Shown: one piece after another, positions 8,353 to 16,387 of the stretch
How the letters are laid out: each line of letters begins with the position of its first letter
How positions within the stretch are numbered: the stretch's first letter is position 1
Source of the DNA: Rhodococcus sp. KRD197
Lineage (GTDB): Bacteria > Actinomycetota > Actinomycetes > Mycobacteriales > Mycobacteriaceae
DNA: 64,000 nucleotides
Assembly: GCF_017168235.1 (NCBI RefSeq)
Contig: NZ_JABFAO010000004.1
Span: forward strand, 1,073,778 to 1,137,777
Direction: 5' to 3'
Translations under genes and position numbers: made by a program
Notes under the pieces: generated by a model
Seen by the model: the letters and a program-made list of their open reading frames with translations, nothing else
Told to the model about the DNA's origin: nothing
The model's database searches: none

Positions 8353-8945
8353 GGGCGGGGCTGCCGAAAAGCGTTGAGCCGGTTGAACGCTGCGCGTTGG
8401 CGGCGTCCGTAGTCGAGCATCTGCTCGAACAGGTCTTCCTCGGGTAGTTCTTCGGCGCCCTGCATGATCGCTTGGCCGGCGGTGTGAAAGCTGCGTCGGT
8501 AGCTCTGGGACAGGACGATGCCGGCGTAGTGGGCGACGGCCAGTCCGTCGGCTCCGGTGGTGATGACTTCGTTGAGGCGTCGTCGCAGTGCTGAGTCTTT
8601 GGCTCCGTCGGCTCCGGATCGCATGAGGGCGGCGGTGACGCTGGCCGGGTCGTACGGCTGGCTTGCGGTGATGAGGTCGGCGATGACGGTGAACATGCGC
8701 CGGTAGGCGGGATTGTCGAAGTCGTCGGCGGTCACGATGGTCGCGACGCGGTGGTCTTCGGTGGACACTCCCCCGGTGTTGTTGCTCCACATCAGCGCGC
8801 ACAGCAGCAGTGCTTCGGGGTCGGTGGCGGGGTTGTAGCCGACTTCGTCCGCGAGGACCTGTAGCACGTGCTCGACGGGTGCGAGGTCCGCGTGTGCCTG
8901 GCCCGCGTCGTCGCCGGGTGTGGGGACTGCGCGTAGCGGTGTCAT
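8349..8945 (-). CDS. DnaB N-terminal-domain protein without helicase motor
   Basis: A 198-residue protein matching the N-terminal, DnaG-interacting domain of replicative helicases: an initial NPATDPEALLLCALMWSNNTG helix pair, DFDNPAYRRMFTVIADLITA (the family has the pattern dFy...hr.if.ai..l), and a C-terminal helical region. There is no Walker A/B, so it cannot be a helicase itself; it may modulate host DnaB or primase recruitment. It is upstream of and overlaps the methylase gene by 4 bp. Confidence 0.75.
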   Translation of the reverse strand: MTPLRAVPTPGDDAGQAHADLAPVEHVLQVLADEVGYNPATDPEALLLCALMWSNNTGGVSTEDHRVATIVTADDFDNPAYRRMFTVIADLITASQPYDPASVTAALMRSGADGAKDSALRRRLNEVITTGADGLAVAHYAGIVLSQSYRRSFHTAGQAIMQGAEELPEEDLFEQMLDYGRRQRAAFNRLNAFRQPRP

Positions 8946-8978
8946 TGCGGGCCTCGTTCGTGTCGGTGGTCTGGGCGG

Positions 8979-9275
8979 TCAGAAGTTGTGGTTGTCGAGC
9001 GTGTGGGCGAGGTCGGCGCGTATCGCTTCGAGCGTGGTGCGGACGTCGTCGAGGCGCTCGGCGGTGGCCGCTGCGTCCTCGTGGGACAGCACGAGTCCGG
9101 TGGTGCGGCCTCGGAGTCCGTGGAGGATCTTCTGCGTGGGGCCGAGAACCATCAATGCATCCTCGAGGCTGTCGTCGAGCTCTTCGACGGCCTCCACTGC
9201 CCTGCGTAGCGCAAGGGTGGGCCGGCTCGGGGTGGAGTCGTCGACGTCGGTGTCCGCGCTGCTCAGTGTGGTCAT
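8979..9275 (-). CDS. Small helical hypothetical protein
   Basis: A 98-residue protein starting at ATG 9275, which overlaps the stop of the tiny gene upstream (ATGA). It is acidic and helical (AVEAVEELDDSLEDALMVLG; DDVRTTLEAIRADLAHTLDN), with the look of a four-helix bundle. The longer frame upstream is Arg/Pro-rich shadow. Part of the methylase/DnaB-N operon. No family recognised. Confidence 0.6.
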   Translation of the reverse strand: MTTLSSADTDVDDSTPSRPTLALRRAVEAVEELDDSLEDALMVLGPTQKILHGLRGRTTGLVLSHEDAAATAERLDDVRTTLEAIRADLAHTLDNHNF

Positions 9276-9418
9276 GATGCGATCTTGTCGGTGTCGGACT
9301 GCCCGGTGCCGGACTGCTGGGTGGGGGCCTGCGCCTGGTCGTGTTCTGCGGCCAGTTCGGCGTCGATCTGTCGGTCGATGTAGTCGGGGTCCGGTGTGTA
9401 GGCGGGTACGAGTCGCAT
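9272..9418 (-). CDS. Tiny hypothetical protein (48 aa)
   Basis: A 48-residue ORF beginning MRLVPAYTPDPDYIDRQIDA and ending QSDTDKIAS. AGGAGAG lies nine bases upstream of ATG 9418, and the stop overlaps the next start by 4 bp, which is good support for translation of such a short frame. Gln/Asp-rich C-terminus, no known family. Confidence 0.6.
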   Translation of the reverse strand: MRLVPAYTPDPDYIDRQIDAELAAEHDQAQAPTQQSGTGQSDTDKIAS

Positions 9419-9469
9419 GGCGGGTCTCTCCTGTGTCGGCGGGTGTGTGGGTTTGTGGGTTTGTACGTT

Positions 9470-9703
9470 TCAGGCTGCCGCGAGCTTCTTCAGCGCGTCG
9501 ATCCGGAACCCGCTCCAGTGGTTGTTCTCGTCGACGTAGACGACGGGGGTCTGTCGGTAGCCGAGTTCGTCGGTGATGAATCGGTAGGCGTCGGGATCTT
9601 CGGTGACGTCGATGATTCGGTAGCTCACCTTCTTGTTGTCGAGCATTGTTTTGGTTGCGCTGCAGGGGTCGCATTGCGGTTTTGTGTAGACGGTGATCGA
9701 CAT
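9470..9703 (-). CDS. nrdH: NrdH-type glutaredoxin-like protein
   Basis: A 77-residue thioredoxin-fold redoxin. ITVYTKPQCDPCSATKTML carries the CxxC active site (CDPC, where chromosomal NrdH usually has CVQC), followed by the cis-Pro motif RQTPVVYVDENNHWSGFRID, close to the NrdH WSGFRPD signature. It would accept electrons from thioredoxin reductase and reduce ribonucleotide reductase; no nrd genes are adjacent here. ATG 9703 has AGGAGAAACC directly upstream, preferred over the start at 9742. First gene of the minus-strand operon reaching the methylase. Confidence 0.9.
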   Translation of the reverse strand: MSITVYTKPQCDPCSATKTMLDNKKVSYRIIDVTEDPDAYRFITDELGYRQTPVVYVDENNHWSGFRIDALKKLAAA

Positions 9704-9915
9704 AGGTTTCTCCTGGTGAGAATTGTTTCTGTTGGCTTCCATTCTACTTCAATAAGGCCCGCTGTGCCATCCCTTTCTAACCGTAATTTGCATCTATTCG
9801 ATTGCTGCATAACGTGATTCGGACCGCGCATTATGTCGCTCCACAGTTTCCTATTTGCGCGTTCCGAATACTGCTGAAATTTCTGTATCTCCGCCAATAT
9901 CGGCGGCTATGGCAT

Positions 9916-10188
9916 TCAAATAATGCGTCGTAGGAAGCGGCGGATTCTGTCGGTGATGGATTGGCCGGTGACGGCTACGTCGAACCAGTCGATGGTGTGC
10001 TCGTAGCAGGTGGGACAGTCGTGGTCTTCGCATGGTGAGTTGTCGGTAGCGCCGCGTGTGTCTTCGTGGAGGCACGGGAGTCCGGGGATGGCACCTGCGG
10101 GGCAGTTGTAGTCGCGGCAGTCGCAGAGAGTGCCTGCGTAGAGCCCGGTGGTGTTGTCGTCACTTGCTGCATTGTGGTCCTCGTGCAT
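9916..10188 (-). CDS. Cys-rich small hypothetical protein
   Basis: A 90-residue protein with Cys clusters CDCRDYNC, LPCLHED and CEDHDCPTCYEH, suggesting a metal-bound small domain, then a basic C-terminus ITDRIRRFLRR. ATG 10188 is preceded by GAAGGAAGAGGG. The frame remains open upstream into the dispersed repeat, so a longer N-terminus (from 10278) cannot be excluded. It carries dispersed repeat copy A as its leader. Function unknown. Confidence 0.55.
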   Translation of the reverse strand: MHEDHNAASDDNTTGLYAGTLCDCRDYNCPAGAIPGLPCLHEDTRGATDNSPCEDHDCPTCYEHTIDWFDVAVTGQSITDRIRRFLRRII

Positions 10189-10671
10189 GACGGGCCCTCT
10201 TCCTTCTCGACTGGTGACAGGACCTGCTGCCCTGCCAATTTCTTTTGCCGTGGTGGCTGGGGAGAGAAACCAGCGCACGGGAACGACGGGGCAATCCCTC
10301 GTCTCGGACAGTTTTCGTGGGAGCGCAGCGAGTACGGGACGAAAAGTGTTCGGAGCCTTGGCCGTAGCGCAGCGGAGCGAGGGGTTGAGGCGGCGGGCCC
10401 GGGTGATGGATGCTCGGAGAAGCCACCTACGTCAAAGAAATTGATTCTTCTCGCTCTTGTGAGTGCGGAGCGCAGCGGAGTTCGATTCGGTGCAGCCCGT
10501 AGGGGTACGTGTAGCCCGCCAGGGCCTGCCTGTGAGCGGTGCCGGCCTCTAGTGGTGGGACGCGAAACGCCGCCGGAGCTGGTGCTCTACGGCGGCGCGA
10601 TAGTGGGGTACGGCTGGGAAGGTGATTGTGCGGGAGCGACGGAGGGTGAGGACGCTGGGTGTCGCGGTAGC
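10189..10671. repeat. Dispersed repeat family 1, copy A
   Basis: About 480 bp shared, block by block, with copies at 22427-22875 and 25696-26147. Common blocks include TTTCTTTT-GCCG and GGAGAGAAA next to the start codon, then CAGCGCACGGG, the hairpin-like AGTTTTCGTGGGAGCGCAGC with CGGGACGAAAAGTGTTCGGA, GGAGCGCAGCGGAGTTCGAT and finally AGGTGATTGTGCGGGAGCG. No convincing gene lies inside. In all three copies the end with the GGAGAGAAA block abuts the start of a small minus-strand gene whose product begins MH, so the repeat is the leader/promoter region of those genes. Confidence 0.85.
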
Positions 10672-10706
10672 TCTTCGGTGTTGCCTGGGTGGGTGTGCGG
10701 TGGGCG

Positions 10707-11228
10707 TCAGTATGGGTGTGGGTGGTTCTTGTCGGCGTCGTGTTGGATTTGTTGCAGTATTTGGCCGTTGGGGTGGTAGGCGGTGCTGGTGCCGGTGTGG
10801 GGGTCGTAGTCGATGGGGATGTCGTTGCCGTGTCGGGTGCGGAGGGTTTCGACTCCGAGCGGGGGAATGTCGTAGGGCCAGCGGCTGGTTGCTTTGGCGA
10901 ATCGGTTGTATGCGTATCCGACGACTGCAGCTACGAGAGCGGTCACGATGATGACGATGGTGGCGAGTCGCGCTGCGAGGCTGGCGAGGGTGAAGATGGC
11001 GAATCCGAGACTGACGGTGAAGGCCAGGACTGCCGAGGCGGGGTTGTCGGGGTCGGCGTGTTCGACGGTCTCCTTGCACCATTGGGCGACAGCTGGTGTG
11101 AGGACTCCGCTTCCGAGGGTCAGGACGGCGGCGAGCGTTGCGGCGGTCTTGATGTTGTAGTAGCGGAGGGCTTTTCGTGTGATGGCGTGTTTGCGTCTGA
11201 TGACGTTGTAGCGCATTGCTGCAGGCAT
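10707..11228 (-). CDS. Hypothetical membrane protein
   Basis: A 173-residue protein from ATG 11228 (GAGAAG upstream); the longer frame to 11450 is shadow. After a basic N-terminus there are three hydrophobic segments (TAATLAAVLTLGSGVLTPAV, SAVLAFTVSLGFAIFTLASL, LATIVIIVTALVAAVVGYAY), then a hydrophilic tail containing YDPHTGTSTAYHPNGQILQQ, a beta-type stretch like those of secreted repeat proteins. Last gene of a minus-strand run of small membrane proteins. No family recognised. Confidence 0.6.
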   Translation of the reverse strand: MPAAMRYNVIRRKHAITRKALRYYNIKTAATLAAVLTLGSGVLTPAVAQWCKETVEHADPDNPASAVLAFTVSLGFAIFTLASLAARLATIVIIVTALVAAVVGYAYNRFAKATSRWPYDIPPLGVETLRTRHGNDIPIDYDPHTGTSTAYHPNGQILQQIQHDADKNHPHPY

Positions 11229-11313
11229 GTCGGCTTCTCGCTGGGTGTCGGTCGTCAGTAGTCGAGTTCGTAGGGTCGGGTGCGGTGTGTTCCCCCCTGG
11301 TTGAGTCGGGCGG

Positions 11314-11694
11314 TCAGTGGTCGGACGCGCTCGCTCGGCGTTGATCGCCGATGAACTTGGCCCTGTTCGCGGTGGCGACGACCTCTTTCGTACCTTTCGA
11401 GCCCAGTTCGTTGCCGATACGTACAAGAGCGAACACCAATGCCACTGCAAGAGCGGGAAATAAGAGCTCGATGATGCTGACGCCAGATCCGTCGAAGCCC
11501 ATCTTGACGTTGTACGCGGCTGCGGCCACCCCGAGGATGCCTACCACAACAGCGGCAAATCTGTTGAGCCCGATCCGAAGCCGGTCCATCGCGTCCGCGG
11601 ATTCGAAGTAACGTTCGGCGTTGTCTGCGCTGTCGTCGAACAGGAATTCGTGGCGGATCCGGGCGTGGTCGCGGAACGCGGTGAACGGGTTCAT
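11314..11694 (-). CDS. Small membrane protein
   Basis: A 126-residue protein from ATG 11694. A soluble helical N-terminus (ARIRHEFLFDDSADNAERYF) precedes two membrane segments (FAAVVVGILGVAAAAYNVKM and IELLFPALAVALVFALVRI) and a basic tail. ATG 11694 forms an ATGA with the stop that the upstream gene would have if its reading frame were continuous. Unknown function. Confidence 0.6.
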   Translation of the reverse strand: MNPFTAFRDHARIRHEFLFDDSADNAERYFESADAMDRLRIGLNRFAAVVVGILGVAAAAYNVKMGFDGSGVSIIELLFPALAVALVFALVRIGNELGSKGTKEVVATANRAKFIGDQRRASASDH

Positions 11695-11991
11695 CGGTTG
11701 CCGCCCGTGGGGTCGATGGTCTCGTGGCTTCCGTTGAGGCCCTTGCGGTGCGCGCGTTCTACTCGTAGGGGGGGTGATGACTTCCACCCAGATCACGAAG
11801 GCGACCAAGATGAGTGAGATCGCCGCGCCGACGCTGAACAGAAAGGTGCCGAGGCTGGGCATCTGCGGTTGGATCCCGCTACTGTCGGGATTGTCGTTGC
11901 CTGAGTAGGCGAAACAGATCACCAGGGCTGCGATGCCGAGTCCGATGATGCCGGTGAGTGCGAAGAATGCGTATTGCTTGCGTGTGTTCAT
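11691..11991 (-). pseudogene. Two-pass membrane protein gene with frameshift at a seven-C tract
   Basis: From ATG 11991 (AGGAACAACCG upstream) the frame codes MNTRKQYAFFALTGIIGLGI and a second segment LFSVGAAISLILVAFVIWVEVITPP, then at C7 (11768-11774, read on the minus strand) it enters a low-GC3 frame that fuses into the next gene. Removing one C restores a high-GC3 frame ending PTGGNR with TGA overlapping the ATG at 11694, exactly like every other junction in this cluster. So either the sequence has one base too many, or the tract is a true frameshift or slippage site that produces a fused protein of 225 residues. Confidence 0.6.
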
Positions 11992-12422
11992 CGGTTGTTC
12001 CTGTCGCGATGGTCGACGGTCTGGGTGTGGCCGGTGTGTGGTTCGCGGGTGGCGTAGTCGTATCGGCCGGTGATCGTGTCTGTGAGGTGGCGTGCGAGCA
12101 GGGCGGGGACGGCCAGTGCGACGGCCATGGCCAGCAGTAGGACGATGATTGGGACTTGGCTGTAGTTGCTGTCGGGGTCGAATACTGCGATGAATTTGGT
12201 GGGCAGGTTGAGGGTGATCCAGCAGAGGGCCGCGATGGCTGCTGCGATGCATCCGAGGATGGCTCGGCGTCGGTTGGTGGTGTCGTGGGTGGGTCGGGTT
12301 CGGTAGTAGTGGACGAGTTTGCTGATGGTGACGGTGGTGATCAGGATTGCCGAGATGGCGACGTAGGCAGTGGATGTGAGGGTGTCGATGGTTGCGATCC
12401 AGAGTGCGTGGGGCAGTGTCAT
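11988..12422 (-). CDS. Four-pass small membrane protein
   Basis: A 144-residue protein whose ATG 12422 overlaps the upstream stop and whose stop overlaps the downstream start. Hydrophobic segments: TLTSTAYVAISAILITTVTI, AILGCIAAAIAALCWITLNL and VPIIVLLLAMAVALAVPALL. The C-terminus is hydrophilic and His/Arg-rich. No family recognised; packed in a co-translated membrane-protein array. Confidence 0.6.
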   Translation of the reverse strand: MTLPHALWIATIDTLTSTAYVAISAILITTVTISKLVHYYRTRPTHDTTNRRRAILGCIAAAIAALCWITLNLPTKFIAVFDPDSNYSQVPIIVLLLAMAVALAVPALLARHLTDTITGRYDYATREPHTGHTQTVDHRDRNNR

Positions 12423-12751
12423 CGGTGGTTCCTGTCGTCGTCGAGGGTGGCTTGGGTGAAGCTGCGTTGCTGGTCGGCTTCGTATTCGGCGCGGGTGCTG
12501 TTGAACTGCCGTGCGGTCAGGTAGCCGAACAGGATGGAGCCTGCGATGAGGGCCGCTTTCCATTCGAAGATGAGGTCGGGGTAGGTGAGGGCGAAGACGC
12601 TGGCGGCGACTACGGCGAGGCCGATGAGGGCGAGTGCGTTGGCGTGCAGTGTCACTCGGGACGGCTTGCGTACGTAGACGGCCCCAACGGCGTAGGACCC
12701 GGTGACGAGTACGACGAACACGATGAAGGCTGTGGTGTTGACCAGGTTCAT
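12419..12751 (-). CDS. Three-pass small membrane protein
   Basis: A 110-residue protein with segments TTAFIVFVVLVTGSYAVGAV, ANALALIGLAVVAASVFAL and WKAALIAGSILFGYLTA, ending in a charged tail (AEYEADQQRSFTQATLDDDR). ATG 12751 overlaps the stop of the upstream gene (ATGA). No family recognised. Confidence 0.6.
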   Translation of the reverse strand: MNLVNTTAFIVFVVLVTGSYAVGAVYVRKPSRVTLHANALALIGLAVVAASVFALTYPDLIFEWKAALIAGSILFGYLTARQFNSTRAEYEADQQRSFTQATLDDDRNHR

Positions 12752-13065
12752 GCGTGTTCACCTGATTCGGGTTCGGCGGTTCCGTGTCGTGTGCCGAGCA
12801 AGGCGGCAGGGCCGGTGCGGCGGAGCGCGTGGACACCTGCGGCGGCGATCATGGCCACTGCTGCGGTGCCGCCGATTTTCATGATCCAGTGCACGACGTT
12901 GTGGGGATCGTCGAGCTGGGTCCAGAGCCCTGCGATGGTGACGATGTTGCCGACGATCATGAGCAGGAACGCCCAGTTCGCCAGGGTGGTCTTGTCCTTG
13001 GTGCGAAAAGCGAGATTGACGACGGCTGCGGCGAAGATCAGCGCGATTCCGGCGGTGATGAGCAT
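12748..13065 (-). CDS. Three-pass small membrane protein
   Basis: A 105-residue protein from ATG 13065, preceded by AAGGGGGG; the longer frame to 13191 is not supported. Segments MLITAGIALIFAAAVVNLAF, TLANWAFLLMIVGNIVTIAG and IMKIGGTAAVAMIAAAGVHA. First of the set of four overlapping genes that runs to 11691. Unknown function. Confidence 0.6.
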   Translation of the reverse strand: MLITAGIALIFAAAVVNLAFRTKDKTTLANWAFLLMIVGNIVTIAGLWTQLDDPHNVVHWIMKIGGTAAVAMIAAAGVHALRRTGPAALLGTRHGTAEPESGEHA

Positions 13066-13207
13066 GTGGTCTGCCCCCCTTGCATTGTGTCGACTCGAGT
13101 CTGCCGTGATCGACAGTTGTGTCCGTCGTTGTGTTGTCGGTGGGTCATGTTGCCAGGTGGGGCCGACACATTGCTGGGTGTCGACCGCCACCGGGGCCGG
13201 GTTGGGG

Positions 13208-14152
13208 TCAGCTGGTGAGTTGTTTGCGTGTGGTGGTTTCTATGGCGATCTTGACGTTGTCGTAGATGCGGTCGGGGAGGGTGACGATCCCGGCCGCGAG
13301 TTCCTCGACGGTGCGTAGCGCTGTCTCGCGTTCCTGCCCGGTGGCCGAGGTGTCGAGGGCGATACCGAGTGCGCTGCGGATCCGGCGAACGGTGCGTTGG
13401 CCCTCGACGCTTGTCACGCGTAGGCCCATGGTGCGGGCGTAGCCGTCGGCACTGCGCCAGGCGGTGCGTGCTTTCTGCGCGGCGACCGCGAAGGCCTGCA
13501 CGCGCTCTGCGGTGTCGGGGCACTGTTCGAGCCGAACATCGTTCATGGCGGCGAAGGCGTCGATGAAGGCCGCAGTGCGGGGCTCGGTGAGGTCGTCGAG
13601 CAGGGGCCTGATGAAGATGGAGTACGGGTCGGCCAGGTAGGCGGCGTAGGCGTCCGCGACCTCGCTGTAGACCGCGTGAGCGGCGGCGTAGTCGGCTTCG
13701 AGTGCCTTCTTGGCGTTGCGGCGGTCGACGACATGGCTGCGGGTCCGAACGATCAGGTACGCGGCCAATGCGAGGGCGAGCACAACCACGACGATCCAGA
13801 CCAGCGGAGTCCAGTCCATCGGAACGTCGGGGGCGGCATCGACCGTCGGCGGTGCCGGGGCTGCCGGAATCGCGGGCGGGTCGGCGGACGGCAGGTCCGT
13901 CAGGTCCGTCGCCTCCTCGGTCGACACCGGAAAGAGCATCACTCGGACTGCGGTGGCGGCGATGGCGAAGAGGAGCCCTCCACCGCAGATCGGTAGGGCC
14001 TTACTGACTCCACCACCTGAATACTGAGGTCGAAAAACCATGGCTGCGCCGTAGGCCATGCCTAGGAGACCGAGCAGGGTGCATCCCCACATCAGGTACG
14101 AGAGGACGACGACGAACTGCTCGCTCGACGTGGCGACGTAATTGTTTTGCAT
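13208..14152 (-). CDS. Hypothetical membrane protein with cytoplasmic helical domain
   Basis: A 314-residue protein. Three membrane segments (FVVVLSYLMWGCTLLGLLGM, LPICGGGLLFAIAATAVRVM, WTPLVWIVVVVLALALAAYL) with an acidic Pro-rich loop between the second and third, followed by about 160 mostly helical soluble residues (DAFAAMNDVRLEQCPDTAER). First gene of the membrane array, divergent from the RHH gene at 14267. The design (membrane anchor plus soluble helical domain) suggests an envelope complex, but no family is recognised. Confidence 0.65.
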   Translation of the reverse strand: MQNNYVATSSEQFVVVLSYLMWGCTLLGLLGMAYGAAMVFRPQYSGGGVSKALPICGGGLLFAIAATAVRVMLFPVSTEEATDLTDLPSADPPAIPAAPAPPTVDAAPDVPMDWTPLVWIVVVVLALALAAYLIVRTRSHVVDRRNAKKALEADYAAAHAVYSEVADAYAAYLADPYSIFIRPLLDDLTEPRTAAFIDAFAAMNDVRLEQCPDTAERVQAFAVAAQKARTAWRSADGYARTMGLRVTSVEGQRTVRRIRSALGIALDTSATGQERETALRTVEELAAGIVTLPDRIYDNVKIAIETTTRKQLTS

Positions 14153-14266
14153 GAGTTCCCCGAATCATTGCCAACTGCAGTCGATCCCCGACTCTGTCCA
14201 CGCTTTATTGTAGTCGATTAAATAGTGCGGAGCAACCATTTATCGTAGTCAGGTAATATTGCGAGC

Positions 14267-14467
14267 ATGGGTCAGCGCGGTAGGCCGAAGTCGACGGAGC
14301 CGACGAGGGATCGGGTTGTGCCGGTGAGGTTTACCGAGTCCGAGCATGGCGAGGTGTCGGCTGCTGCGGCGGCTGAGGGTGTGACGTTGAGTGCGTTTCT
14401 GCGGGCACGTGGTGTGGCGTCTGCGAGGCGGGCCCTCAGGCGTGAGGCCGGTTCGGCGGACGGCTAG
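14267..14467 (+). CDS. Ribbon-helix-helix DNA-binding protein (MobC/CopG-like)
   Basis: A 66-residue basic protein. RDRVVPVRFTESEHGEVSAA is the ribbon plus first helix and GVTLSAFLRARGVASARR the second helix of an RHH fold, as in small mobilisation accessory proteins (MobC) and CopG repressors. Divergent from the membrane array across a 114-bp AT-richer spacer (14153-14266) that should hold both promoters. It may repress that array or help the relaxase at oriT. Confidence 0.7.
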   Translation: MGQRGRPKSTEPTRDRVVPVRFTESEHGEVSAAAAAEGVTLSAFLRARGVASARRALRREAGSADG

Positions 14468-14477
14468 CACTGGCGGG

Positions 14478-14738
14478 TCAGAGGCGGGCTCGGATGTCTG
14501 CGAACCACTGCGCTGCTGTGTCGAGGTCGGGTTTGCCGATGTCGTACCGGAGTCGGTCGAGTGCTTCGACTTCGGTGTAGCCGAGGCGCGTGAGCATGGC
14601 TGTGTCGCGGAGGAGGACGGCGACGGCGAGGACTTCGCCGGTGGACCAGGCGGGCCAGGGTTCGTCCCGATCGTTGCAGGTGCGGGCAAATCGGGCTTTG
14701 TCGAGCCAGTCGGTGGCGAAACGGTCTGCGGATGTCAT
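14478..14738 (-). CDS. Small hypothetical protein
   Basis: An 86-residue soluble acidic protein (FATDWLDKARFARTCNDRDE, GEVLAVAVLLRDTAMLTRLG, DLDTAAQWFADIRARL). Convergent to the RHH gene, 10 bp away. No known motif; the length and isolated Cys suggest no catalytic role. Confidence 0.6.
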   Translation of the reverse strand: MTSADRFATDWLDKARFARTCNDRDEPWPAWSTGEVLAVAVLLRDTAMLTRLGYTEVEALDRLRYDIGKPDLDTAAQWFADIRARL

Positions 14739-14784
14739 GGTCGATCCTTCGTTCGGGTGTGGACGAATCGGATGGTGCTGCGTA

Positions 14785-15138
14785 TCAGTATGTTTCGATG
14801 TGGAGTCGTTCGCGGTCGTATCGCTTGCACGTGGCGATGGCTGCGGCTGCAGCGTCGTCGGATCCCCAGATGTAGCGGTAGAACGGCGTGGCGTCGGGCA
14901 GCTCCAACCCTTTCGCGGCGGCGGTCGGCACCCAGGGGCGTCGGGCGTGTGTGTTGACGGTCTTCTTGCTCATGCCGAGCGCTTTCGCGGTCTCGGATTG
15001 ACTGAGCCCCTGTAGGAGTGCGGTTTTGACCAATGCTTGGTCGACGTAGTTGTCGGCAAGGTAGGTGAATTGCTGGACGAATCTGCGTGATCGTCGGCGT
15101 TGTTCGGCAAGTGTGTCGACGTCGGGTGTGGCGGTCAT
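14785..15138 (-). CDS. HTH regulatory protein
   Basis: A 117-residue protein from ATG 15138. The centre, LVKTALLQGLSQSETAKALG then MSKKTVNTHARRPW, is a sigma-factor region 4/LuxR-type helix-turn-helix. The C-terminal third (ATPFYRYIWGSDDAAAAAIA) is unassigned. The short intergenic space to 14738 suggests co-transcription with the next gene. Probably a plasmid-borne DNA-binding regulator. Confidence 0.6.
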   Translation of the reverse strand: MTATPDVDTLAEQRRRSRRFVQQFTYLADNYVDQALVKTALLQGLSQSETAKALGMSKKTVNTHARRPWVPTAAAKGLELPDATPFYRYIWGSDDAAAAAIATCKRYDRERLHIETY

Positions 15139-15184
15139 GCGTCCAGTATGCCGGTACACGTCTGGTACCGCAATGCCCAGATGG

Positions 15185-15346
15185 TTACGGCCGCGGCGTG
15201 ACCGCGTCGGCGGGCACCCACTGCCGATCGAGGTCGAGCCGCCCCATCTTGTTGCCCGTGGGTATCGAAAACGTCACGCTCGCAAGCCAATCCCCGACGT
15301 TCGTGCGGGCCCACGCGTACAAGGTCCCCTCGACAATGGTGTCCAT
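15185..15346 (-). CDS. Small hypothetical protein (53 aa)
   Basis: A 53-residue frame beginning MDTIVEGTLYAWARTNVGDW and ending QWVPADAVTPRP, with a weak GAAGGG upstream. The amphipathic beta pattern and lack of low-complexity sequence suggest a real protein; the frame to 15571 adds shadow. No family recognised. Confidence 0.4.
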   Translation of the reverse strand: MDTIVEGTLYAWARTNVGDWLASVTFSIPTGNKMGRLDLDRQWVPADAVTPRP

Positions 15347-15617
15347 CGCGAGCCCTTCGGATCTCTCGCCTGTCCGGCACTGTTGCTGGGGCCGTATCTC
15401 GTTGAGGGGTGAAGCCGTCGTCCTGCCGTGGAACCGGCGGGTGTGGTGTGGTGGTTGAAGGGGCATGCCGTTTGTGCTTGTCGGGTGTCTTTTTTCTTTC
15501 GCGCGGGAGATCGCTGGGCGTTGTTTGTTGTCCGGGGTGGTTCTGAGTTTTGCAGCAGTGATCGACGACACGGCAAGCGCGAGTGCGGGTGTCGGCCGAT
15601 CAGCTTACGATCGACCG

Positions 15618-16208
15618 ATGTCCCTACCTCCGCCTTCGGTTCCGGATGGGTCGAGCACCGCCGACGTCCCAGGGTGCATTGTCCTATTCGACGGCAGCGT
15701 CCAGCTCGATTACGGCCAGTTCTATTTTCGATCCCCTGATGGACAGGGCGGGTGCGAGTTCGATGAAGCTTTTGTTGGTCAGCGCAACGGGTTGTGCGGT
15801 GCAGCAACGCCAGGTCAGCTCGTCCTGATCACCGGGCCGAACGTAGGCGATCCGCATGTGCGCGCCGTGCTCCACACTCGCGAACCCGCTCTCGACGACC
15901 GATGGGAGGACATCGTGGAAGCAACCATGATCGTCCCTGAGCGTTCGGCGTACTCCATCGTGGAGTGGTCCGGAGCCGCACTCGGGGATGCCACGTACCT
16001 GTCCGCCGGCAGTTACCGGGTGCGGTACAGCGCTTCGGGAACGGACAATGCCCATCCCGCATCCACCAATTTCGTCGCAGATTCCGATGATTACTTGTTG
16101 CAACTGTGGCCGGCACCCACTGCCCCGGATCGAGTGGTCAAGCAAACCAGCAGTTCAGCGGCCTACTGGCACGCGTACTTCTCGCAGCAACAACACTTCA
16201 CTGGCTAG
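15618..16208 (+). CDS. Hypothetical beta-rich protein
   Basis: A 196-residue protein from ATG 15618; the reading from 15465 adds a Phe/Cys-rich stretch without a ribosome site. Pattern of beta strands with VLFDGSVQLDYGQFYFR, IVEWSGAALGDATYLSAGSY and DDYLLQLWPAPTAPDRVVKQ. Sequences of this form are scattered in actinobacteria without a known function. Its end overlaps the convergent small gene at 16205 by 4 bp. Confidence 0.6.
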   Translation: MSLPPPSVPDGSSTADVPGCIVLFDGSVQLDYGQFYFRSPDGQGGCEFDEAFVGQRNGLCGAATPGQLVLITGPNVGDPHVRAVLHTREPALDDRWEDIVEATMIVPERSAYSIVEWSGAALGDATYLSAGSYRVRYSASGTDNAHPASTNFVADSDDYLLQLWPAPTAPDRVVKQTSSSAAYWHAYFSQQQHFTG

Positions 16209-16387
16209 AGACCTTCGGCTCTCACTTTGAGAGCTGTGGTGTCGCGGAATCGTCCGCCTCGGGATCGTCCGATCGCGGTTGCCACGTTCACGTTCACTGA
16301 CATCGGTGGATCGACGATGCGGCGGGTGGGTGGCTCGAAGGTGGTGGGCCAGGCGTCGAAGATGCCGGCCTCGTTGTCGGTGGTCAT
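16205..16387 (-). CDS. Small hypothetical protein downstream of imuA-like gene
   Basis: A 60-residue protein (MTTDNEAGIFDAWPTTFEPP, then RIVDPPMSVNVNVATAIGRS). ATG 16387 overlaps the stop of the ImuA-like gene by 4 bp, so the two form an operon. It lies where a polymerase-like partner would be expected next to chromosomal imuA but bears no resemblance to ImuB. Confidence 0.5.
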   Translation of the reverse strand: MTTDNEAGIFDAWPTTFEPPTRRIVDPPMSVNVNVATAIGRSRGGRFRDTTALKVRAEGL

